Part shown: one piece after another, positions 25,206 through 33,571 of the stretch
How positions within the stretch are numbered: position 1 is the stretch's first letter
How the letters are laid out: every line of letters begins with the position of its first letter
Source of the DNA: Alphaproteobacteria bacterium HT1-32
GTDB taxonomy: Bacteria > Pseudomonadota > Alphaproteobacteria > Rhodospirillales > HT1-32
DNA length: 64,000 nucleotides
NCBI GenBank assembly: GCA_009649675.1
Contig: WJPL01000003.1
Span: forward strand, 737,199-801,198
Direction of reading: 5' to 3'
Position numbers and translations under genes: made by a program
Notes under the pieces: model-generated
The model's input: the letters and a program-made list of their open reading frames with translations, nothing else
Databases searched by the model: none
What the model was told of the DNA's origin: nothing

Positions 25206-26366
25206 ATGAGCAAGAAGATGCTGAAGCCGTTCAAACAGTTCCTCCACTCCAAACCAGTTATCCTGGTTGCCCTGAGCCTCGCTCTCACGGTGATGTCCCT
25301 GACCCCGGCGGATGCCAATTCGCGGATTAAGGATATCGCCGAATTTGAAGGCGTCCGGGACAACATGCTGGTCGGCTATGGCATCGTCGTCGGCCTGAAC
25401 GGAACCGGTGACACGTTATCCTCTGAAATCTACACCCGGCAGAGCCTGATCGGCATGCTGGAACGCCTCGGCGTCAACGTTCGTGACTCTGCCTCCAGCC
25501 TCTCCTCACAGAATATTGCAGCGGTTATGGTGACGGCATCCCTGCCGGCCTTTGCCCGTCAGGGGGCACGGATTGATGTAACAGTCAGCGCACTCGGCAC
25601 CGCATCCAGTCTGCTGGGCGGCACCCTGCTGGTGACCCCGCTGATCGGTGCTGACGGCGAAGTCTATGCCGTCTCGCAGGGGCAGGTCGCAACCGGCGGC
25701 TTCACCGCGGCCGGTGCTGCGGAAACCATCACCAAGGGTGTCCCGACCTCCGCCCGTATCGCTAACGGTGCAATCATCGAACGTGAAATCGGCTTCGAGC
25801 TGGAAAGCCTGCAAAGCATCCGGATCAGCCTGCGTAACCCTGACTTCACAACGGCCCGCCGACTGTCAGATGCCGTGAATGCCTATCTCGGCACTGCTGC
25901 TTCACGGCCAACCGATCCGGGCACCGTCTTTCTCAGCATTCCCTCGAACTACGAGAACAACGTCGTCGGATTGCTGACCGATATCGAGCAGCTGCGGGTC
26001 CAGCCGGACCAGCTGGCCCGCGTCATCATCGACGAACAGTCGGGTGTGATCGTGATGGGCGAGAACGTCCGGGTCAGCCGCGTTGCCATAGCCCAGGGCA
26101 ACCTGACCATCCGGGTGACAGAAACCCCACAGGTGTCACAGCCTGAACCGTTCTCTGCCACCGGCACCACGCAAACTGTCAACCGCAGTGCTGTCGAAGT
26201 CGATGAAGGCCAGGACCGCAAGCTGACCGTCGTTGATCCGGGTGTCAGCCTGCAGGATCTGGTGGATGGCCTGAACACTCTCGGTGTCGGCCCCCGCGAT
26301 ATGATTACCATTCTCCAGGCCATCAAGGCAGCGGGCTCGCTGCAGGCCGAAATCGAGGTGATGTGA
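25206..26366 (+). CDS. flgI: Flagellar P-ring protein FlgI
   Basis: A protein of about 386 residues with a signal peptide (hydrophobic core VILVALSLALTVMSL ending near PADAN). The strongly conserved FlgI body follows: RIKDIAEFEGVRDNMLVGYG, IVVGLNGTGDTL, SSLLGGTLLVTPLIGADGEV, and the C-terminal LQDLVDGLNTLGVGPRDMIT. It polymerises as the periplasmic P ring. The ATG at 25206 is chosen; an in-frame TTG lies nine bases earlier. The stop overlaps the next start (TGATG). Confidence 0.95.
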   Translation: MSKKMLKPFKQFLHSKPVILVALSLALTVMSLTPADANSRIKDIAEFEGVRDNMLVGYGIVVGLNGTGDTLSSEIYTRQSLIGMLERLGVNVRDSASSLSSQNIAAVMVTASLPAFARQGARIDVTVSALGTASSLLGGTLLVTPLIGADGEVYAVSQGQVATGGFTAAGAAETITKGVPTSARIANGAIIEREIGFELESLQSIRISLRNPDFTTARRLSDAVNAYLGTAASRPTDPGTVFLSIPSNYENNVVGLLTDIEQLRVQPDQLARVIIDEQSGVIVMGENVRVSRVAIAQGNLTIRVTETPQVSQPEPFSATGTTQTVNRSAVEVDEGQDRKLTVVDPGVSLQDLVDGLNTLGVGPRDMITILQAIKAAGSLQAEIEVM

Positions 26367-26680
26367 TGTACGGCGAAAGCGCAATTTCACAGGCGGGCAT
26401 GAACCTCGCCTACCGTCAGCCGAATGTCGCAGCAAAGAATGCCCGGGCCGGCGAAACATGGGAAGCCGCCAAGGACTTCGAAGCGGTTTTTATCTCCAGC
26501 ATGATACAGCCGATGTTCGAAAGCCTGGAAACGGACGGCATGTTTGGCGGCGGTCAGGGCGAGAAGGTTTTCCGGTCAATGATGGTCCAGGAATACGGTC
26601 GCAAGATGGTTGATGCCGGCGGTATCGGCCTCGCGGATAAAGTCTACGAAGCCATGCTTCAGGCTCAGGAGGGCAAGTGA
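26366..26680 (+). CDS. flgJ: Rod-binding protein, FlgJ N-terminal domain type
   Basis: A 104-residue protein equal to the rod-binding domain of FlgJ alone: AKDFEAVFISSMIQPMFESL, then FGGGQGEKVFRSMMVQEYGR and GGIGLADKVYEAML. The muramidase domain of the enteric FlgJ is absent, as is usual in alphaproteobacteria, so a separate lytic enzyme must open the wall. It caps the growing rod. Its ATG overlaps the flgI stop by one base, and its stop overlaps the next start in the same way. Confidence 0.9.
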   Translation: MYGESAISQAGMNLAYRQPNVAAKNARAGETWEAAKDFEAVFISSMIQPMFESLETDGMFGGGQGEKVFRSMMVQEYGRKMVDAGGIGLADKVYEAMLQAQEGK

Positions 26681-27123
26681 TGGAAATGAAAGACCGGATG
26701 CTCACCGCGATCGAGATCGCCGAACAGCTGAGCGGCATGATGTCGAACGAGAATGAAGAACTGCGGCAGCACAAGATTGAAGCGGTCAGCGCCCAGCAGG
26801 AACGCAAGGATGCAATGTCGCGTCAGTACGAAGAACTCATCCTGTCGCTGCGCCTTGAGCAGGAGCGGCTGAAGGATCTCGATGAGGAAATCCGTGAGCG
26901 CTATCGCAGCGTGGCCGGCAAGCTGCAAACCATTGCCGGTGAAAACGAACGGCTGATCAAGGCCACACTGACCGCCGGACGCCGCCTGATGGATGCCATC
27001 ATTGATGCCGCGAAGGAAAAGCGCGCTGGCGGCGCACAGACCTATAACGCCGGCGGCAAGGTCAACACTTATGAGCGTCCGGGCGTCAGCAATGTATCGC
27101 TGTCCATTGACGGCAAGTTCTGA
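26680..27123 (+). CDS. FlgN-like export chaperone
   Basis: A 147-residue helical protein, acidic in the first two thirds with long heptad-like stretches, ending in a glycine/asparagine-rich tail (TYNAGGKVNTYERPGVSNVS). Size, helical character, the tail and the place just before flgK and flgL fit FlgN, the chaperone for the hook-filament junction proteins. Sequence conservation in this family is low, so the name rests mainly on context. The start overlaps the flgJ stop (TGATG), and flgK begins 13 bases later with GGAGG. Confidence 0.7.
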   Translation: MEMKDRMLTAIEIAEQLSGMMSNENEELRQHKIEAVSAQQERKDAMSRQYEELILSLRLEQERLKDLDEEIRERYRSVAGKLQTIAGENERLIKATLTAGRRLMDAIIDAAKEKRAGGAQTYNAGGKVNTYERPGVSNVSLSIDGKF

Positions 27124-27136
27124 GGAGGATTAAGCC

Positions 27137-28933
27137 ATGTCACTGACATCAGCACTCTCCACCGCCGTCAGCGGCCTGCAGGCCGCTCAGCAGAACCTGC
27201 AGCTGATTTCGAGCAACATCTCGAACGCGAATACCGAAGGCTATACCCGCAAAACGGCCACCCAGCAGAACCGTACCGTTGCCGGTATCGGCCAGGGCGT
27301 CACGGTTTCCAATTATTCCCGGCAGGTCGATCAGAGTCTGCTGCGCCAGATCAATGGCGAGACGGCAACATTGCAGCGCCAGAGCACACTGGATACCTAT
27401 TACAACCGCCTCCAGGCGGTCTTCGGCACGCCCGAAGCAAACAGCTCGGTCAGTCACCTGATTCAGAGTATGGCGGATGCTTTTGAACAACTGGCTGCCG
27501 ACCCGAACAAGACGCTGACCCAGCAGGGTGCCGTCACCGCGACGTCGAACGTACTCACAAAACTTGATGACATGAGTACCGAGATTCAGGATCTGCGCGA
27601 AGCTGCGGATAAAGAGATCGAAGACGCGGTCACCACCCTGAACAACACGCTCTCCACCATTGAAACCCTGAATACGGCAATTTCCAAAGCCGTAGCGGCA
27701 GATACGCCTTCTTCAGACCTGCGTGACAGCCTCGACATCGCGATCAAGGAAATCTCCAGCTACATGGATATTTCCTATTTCTTCAAATCAGATGGACGGG
27801 TTGCAATCTATACCCAGAGTGGCCGGCCGCTGGTCGACGAGACGGCATCCACCCTCAGCCACACCGCCTCCTCGATCTCGACCTCGACCGTGTACCCGAC
27901 CAACATCAATGCGCTGAATGTTGGTTCAACCGACATCACGACCGAACTGCGCAACGGCAAGCTGAAGGCACTGGTTGATCTCCGTGACACGGAATTGCCG
28001 AACCTGCAGACTGAGCTGGAAACGCTCGCATCGACCCTGCGGGAACAGATCAACATTGTCCATAATCAGGGCACCGGCTTCCCGCCTCCCCAGACACTTA
28101 CGGGCACGCTGAACACGACAGGCCTGCCGAATGCCAGCGATGATCTCACATCCGCGTCCGGCACATTCCGTATCCTCGTATCGGATGCCGCCGGCTCACA
28201 GACAGAAGCCTTCGTCGTGGACCTCACCGGCGACACGAACATGGCGGACATTCTGGCATCCATCAACGGGGCCGCAGGGAACACCACGGTTACAGCCAGC
28301 GTCAACGCCACTTCCGGCGTGCTGGAACTGACCACCACCGGCACCGGAATCTCAATTCAGGACATCGACAGCGCCATTACCGGCACGGCCACGACGACAG
28401 CTGCTTTCACCAGGTCCGGCAGTTTCAGTTATGTCTTCGGCATGAACGATCTCATCGTCGCGAATGACGAGTTCAACGAAGCCGGCACCATGAGCGTTCG
28501 CAGCGATATCGTCTCAACCCCGGCCCTGCTAAGCCGCGGCCAGGTCAATACCATTCCTGCCGGGCAGACAAATGCCGGAGATTTCTACATCTCCGAGAAC
28601 GACAATGCGGTCGCCCAGCTGCTGGCAGACAAGTTCACCGACAATATCAGCTTCTCTGCATCAGGAAATCTGGGCGCCACATCAGCGACCCTCTCTGAAT
28701 ACGGCAGTCAGCTGGTTTCCGAGCAGGCAGCCCGTGCCACAGCCAACAACACCAACCTCGACTTCCAGCAAACATTTGTCGACCGGCTGGATGTTCAGCG
28801 ATCGTCTATCAGTGACGTGAATGTCGACGAGGAACTGTCGAACCTGATCATCTTTGAACAGTCTTACGCAGCCTCATCGCGCGTCATTTCCACGACAAAC
28901 CAGATGTTTGACGAACTCATCAACCTCATCTGA
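27137..28933 (+). CDS. flgK: Flagellar hook-associated protein 1 FlgK
   Basis: A 598-residue protein. The N terminus SLTSALSTAVSGLQAAQQNL and SSNISNANTEGYTRKTATQQ, and the C terminus with VNVDEELSNLIIFEQSYAAS and SRVISTTNQMFDELINL, are the FlgK junction-protein signatures. The central part (about 330-430) is threonine/serine-rich and variable, as expected for the surface-exposed domain. It joins hook and filament. GGAGG stands eight bases before the ATG. The gene follows its probable chaperone and precedes flgL. Confidence 0.95.
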   Translation: MSLTSALSTAVSGLQAAQQNLQLISSNISNANTEGYTRKTATQQNRTVAGIGQGVTVSNYSRQVDQSLLRQINGETATLQRQSTLDTYYNRLQAVFGTPEANSSVSHLIQSMADAFEQLAADPNKTLTQQGAVTATSNVLTKLDDMSTEIQDLREAADKEIEDAVTTLNNTLSTIETLNTAISKAVAADTPSSDLRDSLDIAIKEISSYMDISYFFKSDGRVAIYTQSGRPLVDETASTLSHTASSISTSTVYPTNINALNVGSTDITTELRNGKLKALVDLRDTELPNLQTELETLASTLREQINIVHNQGTGFPPPQTLTGTLNTTGLPNASDDLTSASGTFRILVSDAAGSQTEAFVVDLTGDTNMADILASINGAAGNTTVTASVNATSGVLELTTTGTGISIQDIDSAITGTATTTAAFTRSGSFSYVFGMNDLIVANDEFNEAGTMSVRSDIVSTPALLSRGQVNTIPAGQTNAGDFYISENDNAVAQLLADKFTDNISFSASGNLGATSATLSEYGSQLVSEQAARATANNTNLDFQQTFVDRLDVQRSSISDVNVDEELSNLIIFEQSYAASSRVISTTNQMFDELINLI

Positions 28934-28956
28934 CGGGTTCCAGGAGGAATCGAACC

Positions 28957-29946
28957 ATGATATCGCGTATCGGATCCTATACATTCACATCTCAGAACAC
29001 GAGCCGGCTGATCAAGTCGCAGCAGGAACTGATTGAACTGCAGGTCCAGGTTGCCACGGGCAAACGCTCGCAGGATTACAAAGGGATTTCGGCTAATTCC
29101 CGTCAGCTGATCAATCTGGAGAACTCGGTCAAGAATGCCGAGCAGAATCTGGCACAAAACAACCGCGTCGATCTCGACATCAAGGCTTACAACGCCGCGA
29201 TCGAGGCTTTGACCGACCTCGCCTATGAAGCCAAGTCGCTCTATAACAGCAGTGTCGGCTCCGGCGCAGATCCGACGGATCAGGTGTTTGACCCGCGGGA
29301 ACGTGCCTTTGACCTTCTGAAGGAAGTCGAGGCGCAGCTGAATCTGAAAATCGACGGTGACTATCTGTTCGGCGGCGGACGCACGAATGCGAAACCGGTT
29401 ACCCTGCCAAATGATCAGGCAACCCTGTCCGCTGAAATTGGTGGCGCCGGACAGCCATACGAACTGAACGGAACCGCAACAGCCTTTGTCGATACCGCCC
29501 TGAATCAGACTTACTACTACGATGGCGACAATATCGACCTTACCTATCGGGCCAGTGACGATGTGGAACTGGACTTCGCCATGCGGGCCAATGAAACGGC
29601 CTTCCAGGATCTCATTGGCGCATTGTCCGTGATGATCGACAATCCGAATGCCCATCCTGACCCGGCTGACGCGGCGACCGTCGACTTCGTCGAATCATTG
29701 CTAAGCAACGCCATTTCAGAACTTGGCACACAAGCCCAGAAGCTGGGATTTGCCGCCAACCAGTTGCAGAAAGTCAATGAAGGCCTCGAAAGCTTCATTA
29801 CCTTCACCCAGAACGAAATCGAGGAAATCGAATCCATTGATCCGACCGAAGCCGTGGTGCGGCTGCAGCAATCCTCGCTTAATCTTGAAATCAGCTATCA
29901 GGCAACGGCGCGGATCAACCAGCTCAGCATTGCGAACTTCATCTGA
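28957..29946 (+). CDS. flgL: Flagellar hook-associated protein 3 FlgL
   Basis: A 329-residue flagellin-like junction protein. The N-terminal helix (YTFTSQNTSRLIKSQQELIE, then LQVQVATGKRSQDYKGIS) and the C-terminal helix (PTEAVVRLQQSSLNLEISYQ, then ATARINQLSIANFI) frame a variable middle. It links FlgK to the filament. AGGAGG precedes the ATG by eight bases. It is the last gene of the flgI operon; a 128-base gap then leads to the flagellin gene. Confidence 0.93.
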   Translation: MISRIGSYTFTSQNTSRLIKSQQELIELQVQVATGKRSQDYKGISANSRQLINLENSVKNAEQNLAQNNRVDLDIKAYNAAIEALTDLAYEAKSLYNSSVGSGADPTDQVFDPRERAFDLLKEVEAQLNLKIDGDYLFGGGRTNAKPVTLPNDQATLSAEIGGAGQPYELNGTATAFVDTALNQTYYYDGDNIDLTYRASDDVELDFAMRANETAFQDLIGALSVMIDNPNAHPDPADAATVDFVESLLSNAISELGTQAQKLGFAANQLQKVNEGLESFITFTQNEIEEIESIDPTEAVVRLQQSSLNLEISYQATARINQLSIANFI

Positions 29947-30026
29947 TGACGACAGAACAAACCGGCTTGACAGTTGAACAGAATTGGGGCAACTAAAGGC
30001 TACGGATAACTCAGGCAGAGAGTCCG

Positions 30027-30044
30027 GCAGCCAGAAAGGGCTGC
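30027..30044 (+). promoter_or_regulatory. Stem-loop in the flagellin mRNA leader
   Basis: A perfect six-base stem GCAGCC (30027-30032) and GGCTGC (30039-30044) with loop AGAAAG, 30 bases before the flagellin ATG. No U run follows, so it is not a terminator. In Caulobacter, FlbT acts on the 5' leader of flagellin mRNA; flbT is present at 31974, so this may be its target. The link is inference. No clear sigma-28 or sigma-54 promoter was found in 29947-30074. Confidence 0.5.
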
Positions 30045-30074
30045 AGTGAAACCTAGAATGAGGACTTCATTATC

Positions 30075-30893
30075 ATGTCAAGTGACATTACCCTTGCATC
30101 ATCAACACGTACCAACCTGCTTTCGCTGAATAAGACCTCACGTCTTATCGGTCGTACGCAGGAACGTCTTTCCACTGGTCTTAAGGTCAACAGCGCCCTT
30201 GATGACGCTCTCGCCTTCTTCCAGTCAGAAGGTCTCAGCAACCGCGCAGGCGATTTGGCCAGCCTGAAAGACAGTATTGACCAGGGTATTTCAACCCTGA
30301 AAAACGCCGTTCTCGGCGCCGAATCAGTCTCCGAACTTGTCGAACAGGCAAAGGGTCTTGCCCTTCAGGCCAAGCAGACGACGGACACCAGCGAGCGTCA
30401 GAACCTTGCCAACCAGTTTAACGTCCTTCGCAACCAGATCACTGACCTTGCCAACGACTCAAGCTATGGCGGCTCAAATCTGATTGGTCAGACGGCAGAT
30501 AACCTGATCACCACCTTCGACGAAGACAGCGATCACAAGCTGACGGTTACCGGCACCGCGCTGGACGCCACCGGCCTTTCGATCGAACTGGCAGCTTCGA
30601 ACTTCGGTTCCGATGCCAACATCGATGCGGCGATCTCGGATCTTGATGCGGCCCTGACCGAAGTGCGTAACGTTGCTTCCACGCTTGGTTCCAGTAACAG
30701 CCTGTTGCAGATCCGGTTCGACTTTACGGAGAACCTGATCAACACCCTCGAAGAAGGTGCCGGCAAGCTGGTCAACGCGGATCTCAACGAAGAATCAGCC
30801 AACCTGCTCTCCCTGCAGACCCGTCAGCAGCTCGGCGTCGTGTCGCTGTCGCTGGCTCAGCAGTCCGAACAGTCGGTGCTGTCGCTCTTCTAA
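30075..30893 (+). CDS. Flagellin (short, D0/D1 type)
   Basis: A 272-residue flagellin with conserved N-terminal (NLLSLNKTSRLIGRTQERLS, then TGLKVNSALDDALAFFQSEG) and C-terminal (EESANLLSLQTRQQLGVVSL, then SLAQQSEQSVLSLF) helices that make the filament core. The middle is so short that the outer D2/D3 domains are missing or minimal, which is usual in alphaproteobacteria. Serines and threonines are common in the central part and could carry glycans. AGGA lies 10 bases before the ATG, and a strong terminator follows. It is the only flagellin gene seen here. Confidence 0.95.
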   Translation: MSSDITLASSTRTNLLSLNKTSRLIGRTQERLSTGLKVNSALDDALAFFQSEGLSNRAGDLASLKDSIDQGISTLKNAVLGAESVSELVEQAKGLALQAKQTTDTSERQNLANQFNVLRNQITDLANDSSYGGSNLIGQTADNLITTFDEDSDHKLTVTGTALDATGLSIELAASNFGSDANIDAAISDLDAALTEVRNVASTLGSSNSLLQIRFDFTENLINTLEEGAGKLVNADLNEESANLLSLQTRQQLGVVSLSLAQQSEQSVLSLF

Positions 30894-30916
30894 GTCGGGC
30901 GAACATACAGTTCCGG

Positions 30917-30944
30917 AAACGGGGGCTTCGGCCCCCGTTTTTTT
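30917..30944 (+). terminator. Rho-independent terminator after flagellin
   Basis: AACGGGGGC, the tight loop TTCG, then GCCCCCGTT followed by a run of seven more T. It starts about 25 bases after the flagellin stop and is a strong textbook terminator. Confidence 0.95.
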
Positions 30945-31027
30945 ATGCCCGGGTTATGGATTCAGAATGACCGTTCCGGCCATATCTCGAAGACCGGCTG
31001 AACAGCGGCACCAAACCGGAATTCAGA

Positions 31028-31840
31028 TCAGTGGTAACCGAAATGATGCATCAGGGCGCCGCAATACCCCTCAATTTCTTCAATCTCGGCTGCGGTCAGA
31101 TATTCCGATGCCGTGCCAATACGGGCGGCCGACAGCGGCTTGCCATAGCTTTCTGAAAAAGTCGGGTAGTCCGGATCTTTCATATGGCCTGCCGACGCCC
31201 CCTGCCAGAGGTTATCCAGTGCATTATCCGGAAAGGTCAGACCGGTAAATTCCGAAAGCCCGGCAATAGCCGTTGCGGGGTCGGTCACCAGATCCTCATA
31301 CTTAAAGAATTTCACCCGGCGCTTGAAGGCTGCCCCCTGACGGATAACCAGCGGTGCATAGGCGCGGGCATAGACATCAGACAGCTTGGCCATGTCCCGA
31401 CCTGCATCAGACACGCTGGAGGCCATACCCGCTGCACGCTGTTTCTCCGCAGCCCTGGCCATTGAGGCAATTGTATCTCGCGGATCGCGAACGCTGACGA
31501 CAAACCGCGCCTCCGGTGCAAGCTCGAAAAACTCCGGGAAATATTCCGTACTTGCCGGATTCTTGACGACAAGAGTTTCGACATCCGGATGCATGTCGCC
31601 CAGATTGCTGATCATGCTGTCAATCCAGACTGAAGCAACCTGGCGCAGGTTTTCCTGATCCCGGAAATACTGGTGATGCAGATCGTCGAAGGTTTCCAGC
31701 CCCCACCGGTACATATGTGCCAGCGAGGTCAGCAGGGTCGCCTCATCAATCAGGTCGTTGGTTCGCTCGCCTCTGCACAGCAGGGCCTGCAGCACAGTTG
31801 TGCCGGATCGCATGCAGCCGCCAACGAAAATGGTTCTCAC
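31028..31840 (-). CDS. Sulfotransferase family protein
   Basis: A 270-residue protein with the PAPS-binding loop near the N terminus (FVGGCMRSGTTVLQALL) and the 3'-phosphate motif ARFVVSVRDPRDTIASMARA, where the arginine and serine contact PAPS. The segment VKFFKYEDLVTDPATAIAGL is also family-typical. It should transfer sulfate from PAPS to a sugar or protein hydroxyl. The start is a GTG at 31840 with GAAGGAAG seven bases upstream. It lies between the flagellin gene and flbT on the opposite strand, which suggests, but does not prove, a role in surface or flagellin modification. Confidence 0.82.
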   Translation of the reverse strand: MRTIFVGGCMRSGTTVLQALLCRGERTNDLIDEATLLTSLAHMYRWGLETFDDLHHQYFRDQENLRQVASVWIDSMISNLGDMHPDVETLVVKNPASTEYFPEFFELAPEARFVVSVRDPRDTIASMARAAEKQRAAGMASSVSDAGRDMAKLSDVYARAYAPLVIRQGAAFKRRVKFFKYEDLVTDPATAIAGLSEFTGLTFPDNALDNLWQGASAGHMKDPDYPTFSESYGKPLSAARIGTASEYLTAAEIEEIEGYCGALMHHFGYH

Positions 31841-31860
31841 AGAATTCTTCCTTCAAGCTG

Positions 31861-31939
31861 ATACGCATCAATACGCATTGTGGACAACCCTTCCTTAACG
31901 GTATCAGGTCACTATTGCGTCTGATGGCGCACTGCGCCA
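31861..31939. promoter_or_regulatory. Direct repeat and 15-base dyad between sulfotransferase gene and flbT
   Basis: The 133-base gap contains a tandem repeat, ATACGCATCA (31861-31870) then ATACGCATTG (31871-31880). It also has a perfect dyad TGGCGCA-C-TGCGCCA (31925-31939), 34 bases before the flbT ATG. A one-base centre cannot loop well as RNA, so the dyad looks like a DNA-binding site. The binder is unknown. Confidence 0.45.
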
Positions 31940-31973
31940 CCCTGATGCTGTCTATAACAGGATATACCGGGCC

Positions 31974-32369
31974 ATGCCCTTAAAGCTGACACTTAAACCA
32001 AACGAAAAAGTTCTGATCGGCAATGCCGTGATCGTCAACGGTGATTCCAAGTCGGAAATCATTCTGTTAAATCAGGTGCCGTTGTTGCGTGAACGCGATA
32101 TCATCACCGAAGAAGAAGCCGACAGCATTTCAAAGAAGATCTATCTGACGATCCTGAACATGTATGCAGAACCGCAAAAAGAGCAGAATTTTCATTCGAT
32201 CTATTTTGATCTCATCAAGATCATGCTTGATACCTATATGGATAAAGAGCTGTTGTTGAAAATTACCGAATTGTCAGAAGAAATTCTTCGCGGGAAACAC
32301 TATGCCGCGCTGAAGAAATGCAAAAAGCTGATCAAATACGAACAAGAGGTGCTTAGTCATGCCGGCTGA
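31974..32369 (+). CDS. flbT: Flagellin biosynthesis regulator FlbT
   Basis: A 131-residue protein that matches FlbT throughout: LKLTLKPNEKVLIGNAVIVN, then VPLLRERDIITEEEADSISK and KIYLTILNMYAEPQ. In Caulobacter FlbT limits flagellin synthesis after transcription by acting on the flagellin mRNA leader, balanced by FlaF. Here it overlaps flaF by 11 bases. The place just after the flagellin gene agrees with that role. No strong Shine-Dalgarno sequence stands before the ATG. Confidence 0.93.
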   Translation: MPLKLTLKPNEKVLIGNAVIVNGDSKSEIILLNQVPLLRERDIITEEEADSISKKIYLTILNMYAEPQKEQNFHSIYFDLIKIMLDTYMDKELLLKITELSEEILRGKHYAALKKCKKLIKYEQEVLSHAG

Positions 32370-32793
32370 CGCAAGTGGTATCGCCGCCTACCAGGCGACA
32401 CAGAAGAAATCACTGTCACCCCGCGAAGTCGAGGCCATGGCCTTCACCAAGGCTGCGCTGATGATGGAAGACGCGCAGAAGTCACCGGATGATTACGATA
32501 AGTATGCACAGGCGCTGCGCTTCAATCAGTTGCTCTGGACCATTATCCAGGCTGACGTGACCGATCCGGCAAACCAGCTGCCGCCCGAGCTGAAGGCAAA
32601 CGTCGTCAGCCTGTCGATTTTTGTCGACAAGCATACGGGTTCCGCCCTGCTTGAGGGTAAGCCTGAGATGCTGAATGTGCTGATCAATATCAACCGGAAT
32701 CTGGCCGAAGGGTTGCGTACAAACCCTGGCGAAGCCCAGGCGGAACAAACCCCGCCGGAACGCCCGGCTTTTGATATGCCTGATTCTGCATGA
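32359..32793 (+). CDS. flaF: Flagellar biosynthesis regulator FlaF
   Basis: A 144-residue protein with FlaF features: IAAYQATQKKSLSPREVEAM near the N terminus, LRFNQLLWTIIQADVTDP in the centre and KANVVSLSIFVDKHTGSALL after it. The extra C-terminal tail (GEAQAEQTPPERPAFDM) is variable. FlaF is needed for flagellin production and secretion in alphaproteobacteria and opposes FlbT. GAGG lies upstream of the ATG within flbT. The stop overlaps the start of a glycosyltransferase gene (ATGA), so the modification genes that follow are probably expressed with it. Confidence 0.92.
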   Translation: MPADASGIAAYQATQKKSLSPREVEAMAFTKAALMMEDAQKSPDDYDKYAQALRFNQLLWTIIQADVTDPANQLPPELKANVVSLSIFVDKHTGSALLEGKPEMLNVLININRNLAEGLRTNPGEAQAEQTPPERPAFDMPDSA

Positions 32794-33545
32794 ATGGCGG
32801 GGATGCCAGTAATCGGGATACATTGATCCGGGTCTTCATTGGCTTCGACCCGCGGGAGGAAGCCGCTTTTCATGTCCTCAGCCGTTCGATCCATGCACGG
32901 GCAACTCAGCCGGTCTGCATAACCCCGCTGGCACTGGATCAGATGTCAGAGGTGATGTGGCGTGAACGGCACCCGCTACAATCGACCGACTTCTCTTTTT
33001 CCCGATTTCTGACGCCCTATCTGGCCGGTTTCGACGGCTGGACCATCTTCATGGACTGCGACATGCTGATGGTCGATGACATCGCCAATCTGTGGGCGCT
33101 GCGCGACGACCGCTATGCCGTAATGGTGGTCAAACATGACCATCAGCCAACAGAAGCAACAAAATTTCTCAATCAGCCACAGACCAGTTATGAGAAAAAG
33201 AACTGGTCGAGCGTGATGATGTTCAACGGGCCACGCTGCACGGCGCTGACACCTGAATATGTCAATACTGCCTCCGGTCTGGAGCTGCATCAGTTCAAGT
33301 GGCTCAACAGTGATGATGAAATTGGCGATCTGCCTCGCCGGTGGAATTATCTCGTCGATTACTACCCTCATTCGCCCGATGTATCCCTGCTGCATTACAC
33401 AACCGGCGGGCCCTATTTCGACGATTATGCCTCCTGTGATTACGCCGAAGAATGGTTTCGCGAGCGCGATGCCACCCTGTTTGTCGATCAGGCGGCAAAA
33501 GCGGCTGCCGATAACCGGAAGCGGGCGAAAAATTCTTCCGTCTAA
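32790..33545 (+). CDS. GT8-like glycosyltransferase
   Basis: A 251-residue protein with a GT-A fold pattern: VFIGFDPREEAAFHVLSRSI at the N terminus, then the metal-binding DxD in WTIFMDCDMLMVDDIANLW, an asparagine-containing acceptor block (SSVMMFNGPRC) and HYTTGGPYFDDY near the C terminus. It should use an activated sugar. It begins inside the flaF stop (ATGA), so it is translationally tied to a flagellin regulator. A role in glycosylating flagellin or a filament-associated glycan is a reasonable inference; the sugar is unknown. Confidence 0.75.
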   Translation: MNGGDASNRDTLIRVFIGFDPREEAAFHVLSRSIHARATQPVCITPLALDQMSEVMWRERHPLQSTDFSFSRFLTPYLAGFDGWTIFMDCDMLMVDDIANLWALRDDRYAVMVVKHDHQPTEATKFLNQPQTSYEKKNWSSVMMFNGPRCTALTPEYVNTASGLELHQFKWLNSDDEIGDLPRRWNYLVDYYPHSPDVSLLHYTTGGPYFDDYASCDYAEEWFRERDATLFVDQAAKAAADNRKRAKNSSV

Positions 33546-33571
33546 ACCGTTCCAGATTAAGGTTACCCCAT

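Noticed and set aside
29947..30074. Sigma-70-like TTGACA (29967-29972) before flagellin
   Set aside because: No matching -10 sequence at 16-18 bases; sigma-28 and sigma-54 patterns were also looked for and not found.
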